In this document: piece by piece, positions 33,281-42,621 of the stretch
Layout of the letters: every line of letters starts with the position of its first letter
Numbering within the stretch: position 1 is the first letter of the stretch
Assembly (NCBI GenBank): GCA_947474435.1
Contig: CANJII010000007.1
Coordinates: 50,499 to 114,498 of the forward strand
Origin: Chitinophagaceae bacterium
GTDB lineage: Bacteria > Bacteroidota > Bacteroidia > Chitinophagales > UBA10324
DNA: 64,000 nt
Direction of reading: 5' to 3'
Notes under the pieces: generated by a model
What the model saw: only the letters and a program-made list of their open reading frames with translations
The model's database searches: none
What the model was told of the DNA's origin: nothing
Program-made: the position numbers and the translations under genes

Positions 33281-35197
33281 ATGATTGTGTTCAACGAAAT
33301 TCAACATATTATTATTCTGCTGAAGCGACTTGCCATTTTGTTGCTGCTGTTTTCGATATGCAGGGTATTGTTTTATTTTTTTAATGATGATTTGTTTCCG
33401 CCCATTTCATTTTCTGAAGGATGCTGGATTTTTATATACGGAATCCGGTATGATGTTTCGGCGATTGTAGTGCTGAACAGTTTGTTCATTGTGTTACACC
33501 TGTTGCCGAATAAATACTGGGAAACAAAATTTTATCAAACTATTCTGAAAATACTTTTCTACTCGGTAAATATTGTTGCACTGATTTTTGAAGCATCAGA
33601 TTTTGCGTACTTCAAATATTCATTCAAGCGAATCACCAGCGACATTGTATTTATGGAACACGATGCACCAACACTGATGCCCGCCTTCATCAGCGATTTC
33701 TGGTACTTGCTGTTAATGATTGCTGCCATGTTTTTGTTCGCGGAATTTCTTTATCGGAAAACTTTTAGTTGGAATAAATTGAATTTCAATTTTCGAAAAT
33801 TCAGTCGAATGAAATTGATTTCAACTTTAACGATTGTTTCTTTTTTGTTTATTGCTGCGAGAGGAAATATCTCGAAGCAATACTTAACACCAAACAGCGG
33901 TGACTCACATTTTCCGGTTTCGTTGAATGCGCTGGCGCAGAATACTTCTTTCACTTTGTTGTATTCGCTGGAGCATAAAAAGCTGGAAGAAAAAAAATAC
34001 CTGACAGATGAAAAAGCAAAACAGTATTGCAACATCATACAATCCTTCAATGGAAAACCTGCAAGCATTTATAATCCTGAAAAGAAAAAATTAAATGTGG
34101 TGGTTATTATTCTCGAAAGTTTTTCGCGGGAGTACAGTGGATTCTTAAATGGCAATGATGGATACATGCCGTTTCTTGATTCGCTGATGCAGCAGGGAAT
34201 GGTATTCACCAATGGTTGGGCGAATGGAAAAAAATCCATTGAAGGAATCCCGGCAATTCTTTCCTCTGTTCCGGGTTTGGTGAACGAGCCGCTTTTGAAT
34301 TATGGAAGTTATCCCGATTTGAAAATGAACAGCATCGCCTCTTATTTAAAAGAAGATGGTTACAGTACTGCATTTTTTCATGGCGGTTCAAACGGGACAA
34401 TGAATTTTGATAAATATATTTTGAATTCAGGCTTCGATAAATATTTCGGGAAAAATGAATATCCGAATCAGGCGGATGACGATAAAGTGTGGGGAATTTT
34501 TGATGAACCATTTTTTCAATATTTCAGCAATAAGTTAAATGAAATGCCTCAGCCATTTTTGGGAGCAATCTTTTCCTTGACTTCACATCATCCATTCACA
34601 ATTCCATCGAAGTACAATGGAAAATTCAAACAAGGCAATGAGCCAATTGAAGAAGTGATTCAATACACCGATTTGTCGTTGCGCGAATTTTTTAAAACTG
34701 CTTCGCAGCAATCGTGGTACAACAGCACGCTCTTTGTCATTACTGCCGACCACACCGGACCAACATCGGATGAGTTTTATAAAACACGAGTAGGCATGTA
34801 TCGCATCCCGATTATTTTATTTCAACCCGAAAATAATTTACTGATGGGACGAAACGATGAAGTGGTTCAGCAAACTGATATTCTCCCAACAGTTTTGAAT
34901 TTTGTCGGATACGATAAATCATTTGTTTCTTATGGTCACGATATGTTCTCAAATGAAACGGAAAGAGCAACTGTTAATTCACTCGGAAATATCTTTCAGA
35001 TTATGAACGACCGTTACAGTTTGCTTTATGACGGAGAAAAGGCGGTTGAACTCTACGATTACATTCGTGACCCGCTGCTGAAAAATAATTTAGTGAACGA
35101 ACAAAAACAGATAACTGAAAAACTGACCAATCAAATCCAAGCATACATTCAGGTTTTTAATTCCAGTATTATTTACAACACTTTATCGAAGCGATGA
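33281..35197 (+). CDS. LTA-synthase-like membrane phosphotransferase
   Basis: The ATG at 33281 is chosen over a TTG nine bases earlier. 638 residues: about five N-terminal membrane helices (1-200), then an extracytoplasmic sulfatase/alkaline-phosphatase-fold domain. Visible are VVIILESFSREY (metal Glu), the nucleophile loop NGKKSIEGIPAI with Ser in place of the usual Thr, FFHGGSNGTMNFD, and ITADHTGP (metal Asp and His). Gram-negative relatives transfer phosphoglycerol or phosphoethanolamine head groups onto glycans. The 4-bp overlap with a diacylglycerol kinase gene downstream suggests phosphatidylglycerol as donor. Confidence 0.88.
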   Translation: MIVFNEIQHIIILLKRLAILLLLFSICRVLFYFFNDDLFPPISFSEGCWIFIYGIRYDVSAIVVLNSLFIVLHLLPNKYWETKFYQTILKILFYSVNIVALIFEASDFAYFKYSFKRITSDIVFMEHDAPTLMPAFISDFWYLLLMIAAMFLFAEFLYRKTFSWNKLNFNFRKFSRMKLISTLTIVSFLFIAARGNISKQYLTPNSGDSHFPVSLNALAQNTSFTLLYSLEHKKLEEKKYLTDEKAKQYCNIIQSFNGKPASIYNPEKKKLNVVVIILESFSREYSGFLNGNDGYMPFLDSLMQQGMVFTNGWANGKKSIEGIPAILSSVPGLVNEPLLNYGSYPDLKMNSIASYLKEDGYSTAFFHGGSNGTMNFDKYILNSGFDKYFGKNEYPNQADDDKVWGIFDEPFFQYFSNKLNEMPQPFLGAIFSLTSHHPFTIPSKYNGKFKQGNEPIEEVIQYTDLSLREFFKTASQQSWYNSTLFVITADHTGPTSDEFYKTRVGMYRIPIILFQPENNLLMGRNDEVVQQTDILPTVLNFVGYDKSFVSYGHDMFSNETERATVNSLGNIFQIMNDRYSLLYDGEKAVELYDYIRDPLLKNNLVNEQKQITEKLTNQIQAYIQVFNSSIIYNTLSKR

Positions 35198-36096
35198 AAA
35201 AATATTCATTCATCATTAACCCGATTTCAGGAGTGAGCCGGAAGAAAAATATTCCTGCATTGATTGAATCATTATTTAAAAATACTGAAATTGAATATAA
35301 AATACTGCTGACCGAACGAGCCGGTCATGCAATTGAGTTAGCAAGAAGTGAAGCAGAAAAAAATACAGATGTTGTAGTTGCTGTTGGAGGCGATGGAACG
35401 CTAAATGAAACAGCTCACGGATTAGGGGGATCAAAAACTGCAATTGGAATTATTCCACTCGGTTCGGGAAATGGTTTGGCGAGACACTTAAAAATATCGC
35501 TGAATCCTGCTAAAGCTTTAAAACAATTACTCAAAGGAAAAACAATCAGCATGGATGCCGGAATGCTGAACGAACATTTATTTCTCAGCAATGCCGGAGT
35601 AGGTTTCACCGGAGAAGTGATTCATTCGTTTCATGGAAACAGGATTCGCGGTTTTTATGCTTATGCCTGGTATGTGTTTCGTGATTTTCTACGGCACAAA
35701 CCAGAGACTATGCGAATCGAATCAGAAGGAAAAATGCTGAACGGGAAATTTGCTTTCGTCAATGTATTTAATGCTTCTCAGTTTGGATATAATGTAACAC
35801 TCACGCCCGAAGCAAGTGTGCAGGATGGTTGTTTGGTATCACTTTGCCTTCCTTATAAAAATCGTTTTCAATTCGGAACTGCGCTGGCGCTGACTGCACT
35901 TTCAAGAGGAAGAATGAGTCACAGTTTTTTTCAAAACATAAAATCAACTGAAGCAACCGTTCACTTCAATGGAAAATTACTCGCACACATTGATGGTGAC
36001 CCGATAACTATTAATAGTGTTGCGCAATTCAAAATTTTGCCGGGATACCTGAATGTTGTTGTGCCGAATATGAATAACCTTGAATTTTCATCCTGA
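35194..36096 (+). CDS. Diacylglycerol/lipid kinase of the YegS/DgkB family
   Basis: 300 residues. Signature motifs are FIINPISGVSRKK, the nucleotide-binding AVGGDGTLNETAHGL and PLGSGNGLARHL, and the C-terminal HIDGDPI. It phosphorylates diacylglycerol or a related lipid. The start overlaps the LTA-synthase-like gene by 4 bp. In Firmicutes, DgkB recycles the diacylglycerol that LTA synthase leaves behind, and this gene pair would fit the same job. Confidence 0.93.
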   Translation: MKKYSFIINPISGVSRKKNIPALIESLFKNTEIEYKILLTERAGHAIELARSEAEKNTDVVVAVGGDGTLNETAHGLGGSKTAIGIIPLGSGNGLARHLKISLNPAKALKQLLKGKTISMDAGMLNEHLFLSNAGVGFTGEVIHSFHGNRIRGFYAYAWYVFRDFLRHKPETMRIESEGKMLNGKFAFVNVFNASQFGYNVTLTPEASVQDGCLVSLCLPYKNRFQFGTALALTALSRGRMSHSFFQNIKSTEATVHFNGKLLAHIDGDPITINSVAQFKILPGYLNVVVPNMNNLEFSS

Positions 36097-36110
36097 ATTA
36101 ATTTATTTGT

Positions 36111-37148
36111 ATGAAAGGAAGGGGTGCCAGACTCAATACTGATAATCCGTATAACAAGCAGTTGTATGCTACCGAACACATTGAAGCATTAGATGAAGAA
36201 TTTTTATCAGATGAGAAAACTGAATACCTGTTTGAGTTCCCGAAAAAAATTGTAAACCCCGTTGAAAGTCCTGATATACCAATAGAATATTCTTTGAATC
36301 CATATCAGGGGTGTGAGCATGGTTGCATTTATTGTTATGCACGCAACACACATCAGTACTGGGGTTACAGTGCAGGATTGGATTTTGAACGGAAGATTTT
36401 AGTAAAGCCCAATGCACCTAAATTGTTGGAAGAAACAATTAATAAAAAATCGTGGGTAGTGAAACCCATTTCACTCAGCGGTAATACAGATTGCTATCAA
36501 CCGGCTGAAAAGAAATTTAAAATCACCAGAGGAATACTTGAAGTGTTGAACCGTTATCGGCATCCGGTCGGGTTCATAACAAAAAATCAATTGATACTGC
36601 GCGATTTGGATTTACTGAAAGAATTAGCTGCTGATAATCTGGTAAATGTATTCGTTAGCATTACCAGTTTGGATGAACAGCTCCGGAGAAAACTGGAACC
36701 ACGCACTGCATCGGCAATCAGAAGATTGAATGTTTTGGAAACACTTTCGAAAAATAATATTCCGTGCGGTGTTATGCTTGCTCCAATAATTCCGGGCATT
36801 AACAGTCATGAGATTCCGGAGATAATGAAAGCAGCAGCCAATGCGGGCGCAACAAATGCTGGTTACCAGATTGTAAGATTAAATGGTGCCATCGGCGAAA
36901 TTTTTACCAATTGGATTCACGAACATTATCCTGACCGTGCTGATAAAGTATTGAATCAGATTTCAGATATGCATGAAGGAAAATTAAATGATTCACGATT
37001 CGGAAATCGAATGAAGGGCGATGGAAAAATAGCAGAGAGCATTAAACAATTATTTACTGCTTCTAAGAAAAAATACATGCCCGTGAAAAATCCGTTTGAA
37101 TTTAATCTCACCGCATTCAGGAAGCCCGGACAGATGAGTTTATTCTGA
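36111..37148 (+). CDS. PA0069-family radical SAM protein
   Basis: 345 residues. The iron-sulfur cluster ligands are C68, C72 and C75 (NPYQGCEHGCIYCYAR). Upstream VNPVESPDIPIEYSLNPY and downstream SLSGNTDCYQPAEKKFKITRG are hallmarks of the Rv2578c/PA0069 branch. The C-terminal PFEFNLTAFRKPGQMSLF is also typical. Its reaction is not known; repair of photodamage has been proposed for relatives. It follows the lipid kinase by 14 bp. Confidence 0.92.
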   Translation: MKGRGARLNTDNPYNKQLYATEHIEALDEEFLSDEKTEYLFEFPKKIVNPVESPDIPIEYSLNPYQGCEHGCIYCYARNTHQYWGYSAGLDFERKILVKPNAPKLLEETINKKSWVVKPISLSGNTDCYQPAEKKFKITRGILEVLNRYRHPVGFITKNQLILRDLDLLKELAADNLVNVFVSITSLDEQLRRKLEPRTASAIRRLNVLETLSKNNIPCGVMLAPIIPGINSHEIPEIMKAAANAGATNAGYQIVRLNGAIGEIFTNWIHEHYPDRADKVLNQISDMHEGKLNDSRFGNRMKGDGKIAESIKQLFTASKKKYMPVKNPFEFNLTAFRKPGQMSLF

Positions 37149-37194
37149 TTGAAATAATTTTCAATCAGCTGCGTTATTCAATAAACTCACAACC

Positions 37195-37770
37195 ATGCTC
37201 GCAATCATCAGCTTCTTTGCATCGTTTTTAAGTGTTGTTGAACCTTCAACATATTACCAGGTTGATTATAAAAGTTTTTATCAACTTCAAGAGGTCAATC
37301 AAAAAATTAACTGGACCAACTTGAATGTTTCGTTGCTTGAAGCTGCAATTTTTCAATGCACAAACGAACAACGGGTAAAATATAAATTGCCAGTTTATAA
37401 ATATGCAACTGACTTGAATAAGGCTGCTACCTATCATTCCAACTCCATGGCGAAATATAATTTCTTCAGTCATGTAAATGAATATGACAAAAACATGAAA
37501 GCATTTTATCAGCGCATGAAATTTTTTGGTGGAAGTTTTAATGGCTGTGGCGAAAACATTGCCTATTCTGAATTTGATAACAGTTATAGTTATCTGGAGG
37601 TAGCACATGATATTGTTGAACTCTGGATGAATTCTGAAGGTCACAGGGTGCATGTGCTGAGTACTGTTTATAAGGAACTAGGGTGTGGCATTTCCATTAA
37701 AAAAGTAAATACATTTCAGCGTGTATATGCCACACAGGATTTTGGAGGAAAACGAAATACTATTCGCTGA
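37195..37770 (+). CDS. CAP/SCP-domain extracellular protein
   Basis: 191 residues with an N-terminal hydrophobic export signal and a CAP (cysteine-rich secretory protein/antigen 5/PR-1) domain: LLEAAIFQCTNEQRVKYKLP, AATYHSNSMAKYNFFSHVN, CGENIAYSE and VELWMNSEGHRVHVLS. The His, Glu and His residues of the CAP cavity are present. Bacterial members are secreted and poorly characterised. Confidence 0.88.
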   Translation: MLAIISFFASFLSVVEPSTYYQVDYKSFYQLQEVNQKINWTNLNVSLLEAAIFQCTNEQRVKYKLPVYKYATDLNKAATYHSNSMAKYNFFSHVNEYDKNMKAFYQRMKFFGGSFNGCGENIAYSEFDNSYSYLEVAHDIVELWMNSEGHRVHVLSTVYKELGCGISIKKVNTFQRVYATQDFGGKRNTIR

Positions 37771-37893
37771 TGAATCAGAAAGAGGAAATGAGCAAAAGCA
37801 TTTAACAATAAATATTTCATAACCTTCCATATTTCCGTTTGCACAATCATTCACTTTCTTTTTATGTTTGTTCGCTTTTTCAAATAAGCTTTT

Positions 37894-40800
37894 ATGACTC
37901 TTTACAATAAGATTAACAATGCCGTTGGCTGGATCGTATTTCTGCTTTCATTTTTAGTTTATTTTTTAACCTGCGAACCTACCGGCAGTTTTTGGGACTG
38001 CGGTGAGTTTATTGGTTGCGCATTAAAGTTACAGGTGGCGCACTCACCCGGAGCTCCATTCTTTTTAATACTTGCCCGATTGTTTACGATGTTCGCAAGC
38101 GGCCCTGATCATGTTGCGTTATGCGTAAATATTATGAACAACATGTTCGGAGGTTTCACTTCATTGTTTTTATTCTGGACTATTACTGCAATGGCAAGAA
38201 AAATGACTACAGCCAAAGAAAGTGATATGAGCACCGATCAGATTATAGCTGTGATAGGCGCAGGTGTAGTAGGAGCAATGGCCTGCACATTCACCGATTC
38301 AAACTGGTTCTCTGCTGTAGAAGGTGAGGTTTATGCGGGGTCTGCTTTTTTTACATCGTTGGTAACCTGGGCAATTTTTAAATGGGATCATGTAGCGGAT
38401 GAAAAATATGCTGATCGATGGATTGTGTTTATCGGATACATGATGGGGCTTTCAATTGGTGTTCACTTACTTAATTTATTAACCATTCCGGCATTGGTGT
38501 TTGTTGTGTATTTCCGTAAAGCCAATCAGGTGACCACATGGGGAATTTTTAAAACATTTTTAATCTCGTGTGGCATTCTTGCATTCATTCAGTTTGGTAT
38601 TATACCGAGCATTCCGAATATCGGGGCAAGTTTTGATATTTTCTTTGTTAACTCTCTTGGGCTTCCCTTCAATACCGGAATCATTGTTTGGTTTATAATT
38701 ATTGCTGCCATTTTGTTTTTCGGTTACAGGTATTCTGTTCAAAAAGCAATGCCTTGGTTGCACACTTCAATCATGACCGTGATTGTAATCATTATTGGAT
38801 ATTCATCTTACACAATGGTGTTGATTCGTGCCAATGCAAATCCAACCATTAACATGAGCAACCCTTCCAATTTTGTAAATCTGGTTTCTTATTTAAATCG
38901 GGAACAATATGGCGACCGTCCGCTTTTATACGGTCAACATTTTGCTGCCCGTCCAAACGACATTGATTGGGACAATGGTGAAATGAAATATTTCAAGGGC
39001 GAAAAAAAATACGAAGAGTTAGGCCGCAAGCCAATTGTGAAATATGCTTCAGAAGATAAAATGTTGTTCCCGAGAGTTTTTGATAACGATGATCCGGGGC
39101 ATGTTCAGTTTTATCGCGAATGGTTAAATCTCGGTAAAGATGAAAAGCCAACTTTTGCTCACAACATTGGTTTCTTTTTTTCTTACCAGGTTAATTACAT
39201 GTACTGGCGATATTTTCTCTGGAATTTTGCTGGTCGACAGAATGATATTCAAGGTTTAACAAACGATAAACAACACGGCAACTGGTTAACCGGAATTAAT
39301 TTTATTGACAGTGCAGTACTGGGTCCACAGGAAAATCTGCCTGATTACTTAGCCAACAACAAGGCGAGAAATAAATTTTTTCTAATACCATTACTAATCG
39401 GGTTAATCGGAATGATTTTCCATTTCAAAAAAGATCAGCACGATGCCGGCGTAGTGATGTTGTTATTTTTCTTTACCGGTTTAGCTATTGTGCTTTACCT
39501 CAATCAAACACCGCTGCAACCACGCGAGCGTGACTATGCGTATGCAGGTTCCTTTTATGCCTATTGTTTCTGGATCGGAATAGGAGTGATGGCCTTGTAT
39601 GATTGGCTGAAGAAAAAAGTAAATCCTCAAATGGCGGCTTTAGGCGGAATCATTATTTGTGCCACTGCTCCTGCATTAATGGGTGCTCAGGGCTGGGACG
39701 ATCACAACAGAAGTAACAGATATACAGCACGCGATTTCGGAAGAAATTATTTAGAGAGTTGTCCGAAAAACGCAATTCTCTTTACACAAGGCGATAACGA
39801 TACTTATCCATTGTGGTATGCGCAGGAAGTAGAAGGCATTCGCCCCGATGTTCGCATTGTGAACCTGAGTTTATTAGGTGTTGACTGGTACATTGAAAAT
39901 TTAAGAAGGAAAGTAAACGACAGTGATCCGATTCCGTTAACCGTTCCATCAGAAGCGGTGCGTGGTTCCAATCATGATATTACACGATTCAGTCAAAACC
40001 CTTCTATCAATCAAACTGAATATTTCAATGCAAAAGATGTGATTCAGTTCATGGTGAGTACTGATCCGAAAAAGAAAACCATGATTTATAATGAGCTGGA
40101 TAATTATATCCCGACAAAAAATCTTTACATACCAATTGATAAAAATTACATTCTTGCAAATGGAATTGTGGAAGCAAAAGATTCAGCACGAATTCCTGAA
40201 CGGTTAATGTGGAAGCTGAATAAATCATCGTTAATGAAACCTGATTTAATGGTGCTTGATATTATTCAATCAACCAACTGGACACGGCCTGTTTGTTTCG
40301 CCATTTCTTCAAGCAGCGATAATTACCTTGGACTGGCTGATTACATGCAGCAGTACGGATTAATCTATCGCCTTGTACCTGTTAAAAAAACCGGAAGCGA
40401 TGGTTTGCCAGGCGAAGTACGCACTGATATTATGTACGACAATGTGATGCACAAATTTCAATGGGGCGGAGTAGATAAATACGATGTGTATCTAGATGAA
40501 AACATTTTAAGAATGGTGAGCAACCTGCGCAGCAATTTTGCACGATTATCAACTCAGTTGGTTGCTGAAGGTGATACCGCAAAGGCAATTGAAGTATTGG
40601 ACTACTGTCAGAAAGTATTGCCTGAAAAGAATGTTCCGTACTCTTTGCTCATGCTGCCTATTGCTCAGGCTTACTGCAAAGCAGGTTCGCCCGACAAAGG
40701 AAAATTGATAGGCGAAAAATTATTTCAGGTTTATTTTAAAAACCTCCGTTATTTTAAATCGTGTGGAACTTCTAACATGGCCTACTACCAGCGCGATATT

Positions 40801-40941
40801 AACGAGGCAGTTTATGTGATTGCACAATTGCAGCAAATGGCAGAGAATTTTAAAATGGATGAATTCAAAAAACAAATTGATCCGGTGTTTGAAGAATATA
40901 AATATTTTTATAAAAACGAAAACGATAACGGCGACGAATAA
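37894..40941 (+). CDS. DUF2723/GT117 family membrane glycosyltransferase
   Basis: 1015 residues. The N-terminal two-thirds are a multi-pass membrane domain starting with the DUF2723 signature FLTCEPTGSFWDCGEFIGCALKLQVAHSPGAPFF, whose Asp/Glu lie in the first periplasmic loop as in protein O-mannosyltransferases. A later loop has TQGDNDTYPLWYAQEVEG, and the C-terminus is a soluble helical TPR-like segment. Related to TMEM260; in Bacteroidota these proteins are candidates for protein O-glycosylation. A repeat hairpin and a strong terminator-like hairpin follow. Confidence 0.9.
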   Translation: MTLYNKINNAVGWIVFLLSFLVYFLTCEPTGSFWDCGEFIGCALKLQVAHSPGAPFFLILARLFTMFASGPDHVALCVNIMNNMFGGFTSLFLFWTITAMARKMTTAKESDMSTDQIIAVIGAGVVGAMACTFTDSNWFSAVEGEVYAGSAFFTSLVTWAIFKWDHVADEKYADRWIVFIGYMMGLSIGVHLLNLLTIPALVFVVYFRKANQVTTWGIFKTFLISCGILAFIQFGIIPSIPNIGASFDIFFVNSLGLPFNTGIIVWFIIIAAILFFGYRYSVQKAMPWLHTSIMTVIVIIIGYSSYTMVLIRANANPTINMSNPSNFVNLVSYLNREQYGDRPLLYGQHFAARPNDIDWDNGEMKYFKGEKKYEELGRKPIVKYASEDKMLFPRVFDNDDPGHVQFYREWLNLGKDEKPTFAHNIGFFFSYQVNYMYWRYFLWNFAGRQNDIQGLTNDKQHGNWLTGINFIDSAVLGPQENLPDYLANNKARNKFFLIPLLIGLIGMIFHFKKDQHDAGVVMLLFFFTGLAIVLYLNQTPLQPRERDYAYAGSFYAYCFWIGIGVMALYDWLKKKVNPQMAALGGIIICATAPALMGAQGWDDHNRSNRYTARDFGRNYLESCPKNAILFTQGDNDTYPLWYAQEVEGIRPDVRIVNLSLLGVDWYIENLRRKVNDSDPIPLTVPSEAVRGSNHDITRFSQNPSINQTEYFNAKDVIQFMVSTDPKKKTMIYNELDNYIPTKNLYIPIDKNYILANGIVEAKDSARIPERLMWKLNKSSLMKPDLMVLDIIQSTNWTRPVCFAISSSSDNYLGLADYMQQYGLIYRLVPVKKTGSDGLPGEVRTDIMYDNVMHKFQWGGVDKYDVYLDENILRMVSNLRSNFARLSTQLVAEGDTAKAIEVLDYCQKVLPEKNVPYSLLMLPIAQAYCKAGSPDKGKLIGEKLFQVYFKNLRYFKSCGTSNMAYYQRDINEAVYVIAQLQQMAENFKMDEFKKQIDPVFEEYKYFYKNENDNGDE

Positions 40942-40950
40942 AAGCCAGTT

Positions 40951-41004
40951 GACAGTAATCAGTATGCAGTAATTAAAGCTGCCTACTGCGTACTGTTTAC
41001 TGCC
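40951..41004. repeat. Imperfect 21-bp inverted repeat of CAGTA/TACTG units
   Basis: Arm 40951-40971 (GACAGTAATCAGTATGCAGTA) pairs with 40984-41004 at 18 of 21 positions around a 12-nt loop. The unit CAGTATGCAGT recurs inside a coding region at 43698-43708. This is the appearance of a dispersed intergenic repeat family. Confidence 0.65.
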
Positions 41005-41031
41005 TACTAACTACTCTATAAACAGTTTTTT

Positions 41032-41071
41032 ACTTTCGCCCTCATTCAATCAATGAGGGCGAAAGTTTTTT
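41032..41071 (+). terminator. Perfect 15-bp hairpin with T-tract overlapping the next start codon
   Basis: ACTTTCGCCCTCATT (41032-41046) and AATGAGGGCGAAAGT (41052-41066) are exact reverse complements around a 5-nt loop. Six T follow (41066-41071). It has the form of a rho-independent terminator, yet the ATG of the GWxTD lipoprotein gene (41053-41055) lies in the 3' arm. Confidence 0.8.
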
Positions 41072-42285
41072 ACACAACATCCATATTGTTTTTTCTTTTT
41101 ATAACTACAGGTTTGTTTTCGTGCAGACCATTGCAGGATTTAGGGCGCGTGAATTATGCGGATGTGTACAAACCGGTTCAGTCTTTTTTGGTTTTGCATT
41201 CATCCATCCTTCATTACAATAACGATTCATCTGTTCTGGTATTGGAAATTCCAAATAATCAAAACGGGTTTCTGTATGACACTGTACATTTTTCAATTAA
41301 GTTTTTATTGTTCGAAACGATGAGCAGCCTTTCAGCATTTGATAGTTTGAAAACTCAAATCAATTGCTCAACGAAAACTGGATATTATCACCTGGAAATT
41401 CCATTTCATTTTAAAATGAAAAGCACTTCGTTCATGTACTTGTATGTAAACGAAAATTCATCGCTCAAACATTTCGAAACTTTTTTCAGAATTGAAAAAC
41501 AAGATTCTTCACCGGGATTTATTTATCCGGTTCGTGAAAACACGAATGAAAAATATATTCTTCCGTATGCAAACCGGAATCAGACTTTTAGAATAAATAA
41601 TTCATTCGGCACCGATACTTTTCGGGTGTGGTACTACAATTATCAGTTTCAATTGGCCACCCCCACTTTTTTTAATTCTGTTTTAACAAAATTTCCGGAG
41701 CGTGTTGATACTGTTTTTGTTTTCACATCAACTGAAACTTTTCATTTACCAAAAAACGGATTGTATGTTTTTCATTCTTCCACTAATGCTGATTTAAGTT
41801 TCAGTTTGCTATGTGTGGATGAATCGTTCCCATTCATTACAGCTCCGGCACAAATGGCAAAGCCGCTTCGTTACATTTCAAAGAATGAGGAGTATGATTA
41901 TTTTTTTCAAAAGAATATTAAGGAACGGGTTGATTCATTCTGGATTGATAAAAGCGGAAGTACAGATCATGCAAAGGATATGATTCGCCGTTACTACAAT
42001 CGTGTGCAATTTGCCAATGAGTTTTTTACTTCGTACCAGGAGGGCTGGCAAACTGATAAGGGTTTAATCTATATCATTTTCGGTCCGCCCGATGAAGTAT
42101 ATTTTGATGCGGATGCAGAGTGGTGGGGCTATCGCTCACGCGGAAACCGGAATGCAGTGCGTTATAAATTTATTGAATCAGAAAATCCGTTCGGTGTAAA
42201 ATCTTATTCCTTAATTCGCAACTCAAATTATTTCGATAGCTGGAACCGGCAGGGTTATGCATGGCGGCATGGATTAGCTGACTGA
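41053..42285 (+). CDS. GWxTD-domain lipoprotein
   Basis: 410 residues. Lipoprotein signal with lipobox FITTGLFSC (Cys about 24). The C-terminal GWxTD domain is clear: QEGWQTDKGLIYIIFGPPDEVYFD, then EWWGYRSRG. Between them is a beta-rich region of about 270 residues. GWxTD proteins are confined mostly to Bacteroidota/Acidobacteriota-type envelopes and have no proven function. The start codon lies within a perfect hairpin, which suggests attenuation or translational control. A second GWxTD protein is encoded at 47672-49129. Confidence 0.88.
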   Translation: MRAKVFYTTSILFFLFITTGLFSCRPLQDLGRVNYADVYKPVQSFLVLHSSILHYNNDSSVLVLEIPNNQNGFLYDTVHFSIKFLLFETMSSLSAFDSLKTQINCSTKTGYYHLEIPFHFKMKSTSFMYLYVNENSSLKHFETFFRIEKQDSSPGFIYPVRENTNEKYILPYANRNQTFRINNSFGTDTFRVWYYNYQFQLATPTFFNSVLTKFPERVDTVFVFTSTETFHLPKNGLYVFHSSTNADLSFSLLCVDESFPFITAPAQMAKPLRYISKNEEYDYFFQKNIKERVDSFWIDKSGSTDHAKDMIRRYYNRVQFANEFFTSYQEGWQTDKGLIYIIFGPPDEVYFDADAEWWGYRSRGNRNAVRYKFIESENPFGVKSYSLIRNSNYFDSWNRQGYAWRHGLAD

Positions 42286-42621
42286 TATTTTTTTTTGTTG
42301 TAATTCTAATAATGAGTATAAAATAGTTACCTGACCCGGTTCATGGCACCACACTGTTCGGAAGAAATGCAGATACCTATTTCAGCTTCTGTGTTTGTGC
42401 TTATCGCGACACATTGTTGGTTCATTTAGATACGATAGAATTTATGCACCAGAAAGCGGAATGGGTATTTGACGGTGCAATTCTATATTTACAAACACAA
42501 TGAGTTTAATTTCATCACATAAATGTGACAAGTTTAGTGTACCACTGAAATTTCGGTTAGTGAGGACACGAACCGAGGCAGGAAAGACAGGAATTGAGGC
42601 AGGAAAAATAATTATCACACC
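42286..42621. other. Intergenic stretch with a possible gene remnant
   Basis: A protein-like frame without a start codon runs from 42327 (after TAG) to the TGA at 42501-42503, about 58 codons (readable as HGTTLFGRNADTYFSF and LLVHLDTIEFMHQKAEW). It may be the tail of a lost gene. Further on, GAGGCAGGAAA is repeated at 42575-42585 and 42596-42606 with a 21-bp period, just before the next gene. I see no intact gene. Confidence 0.4.
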
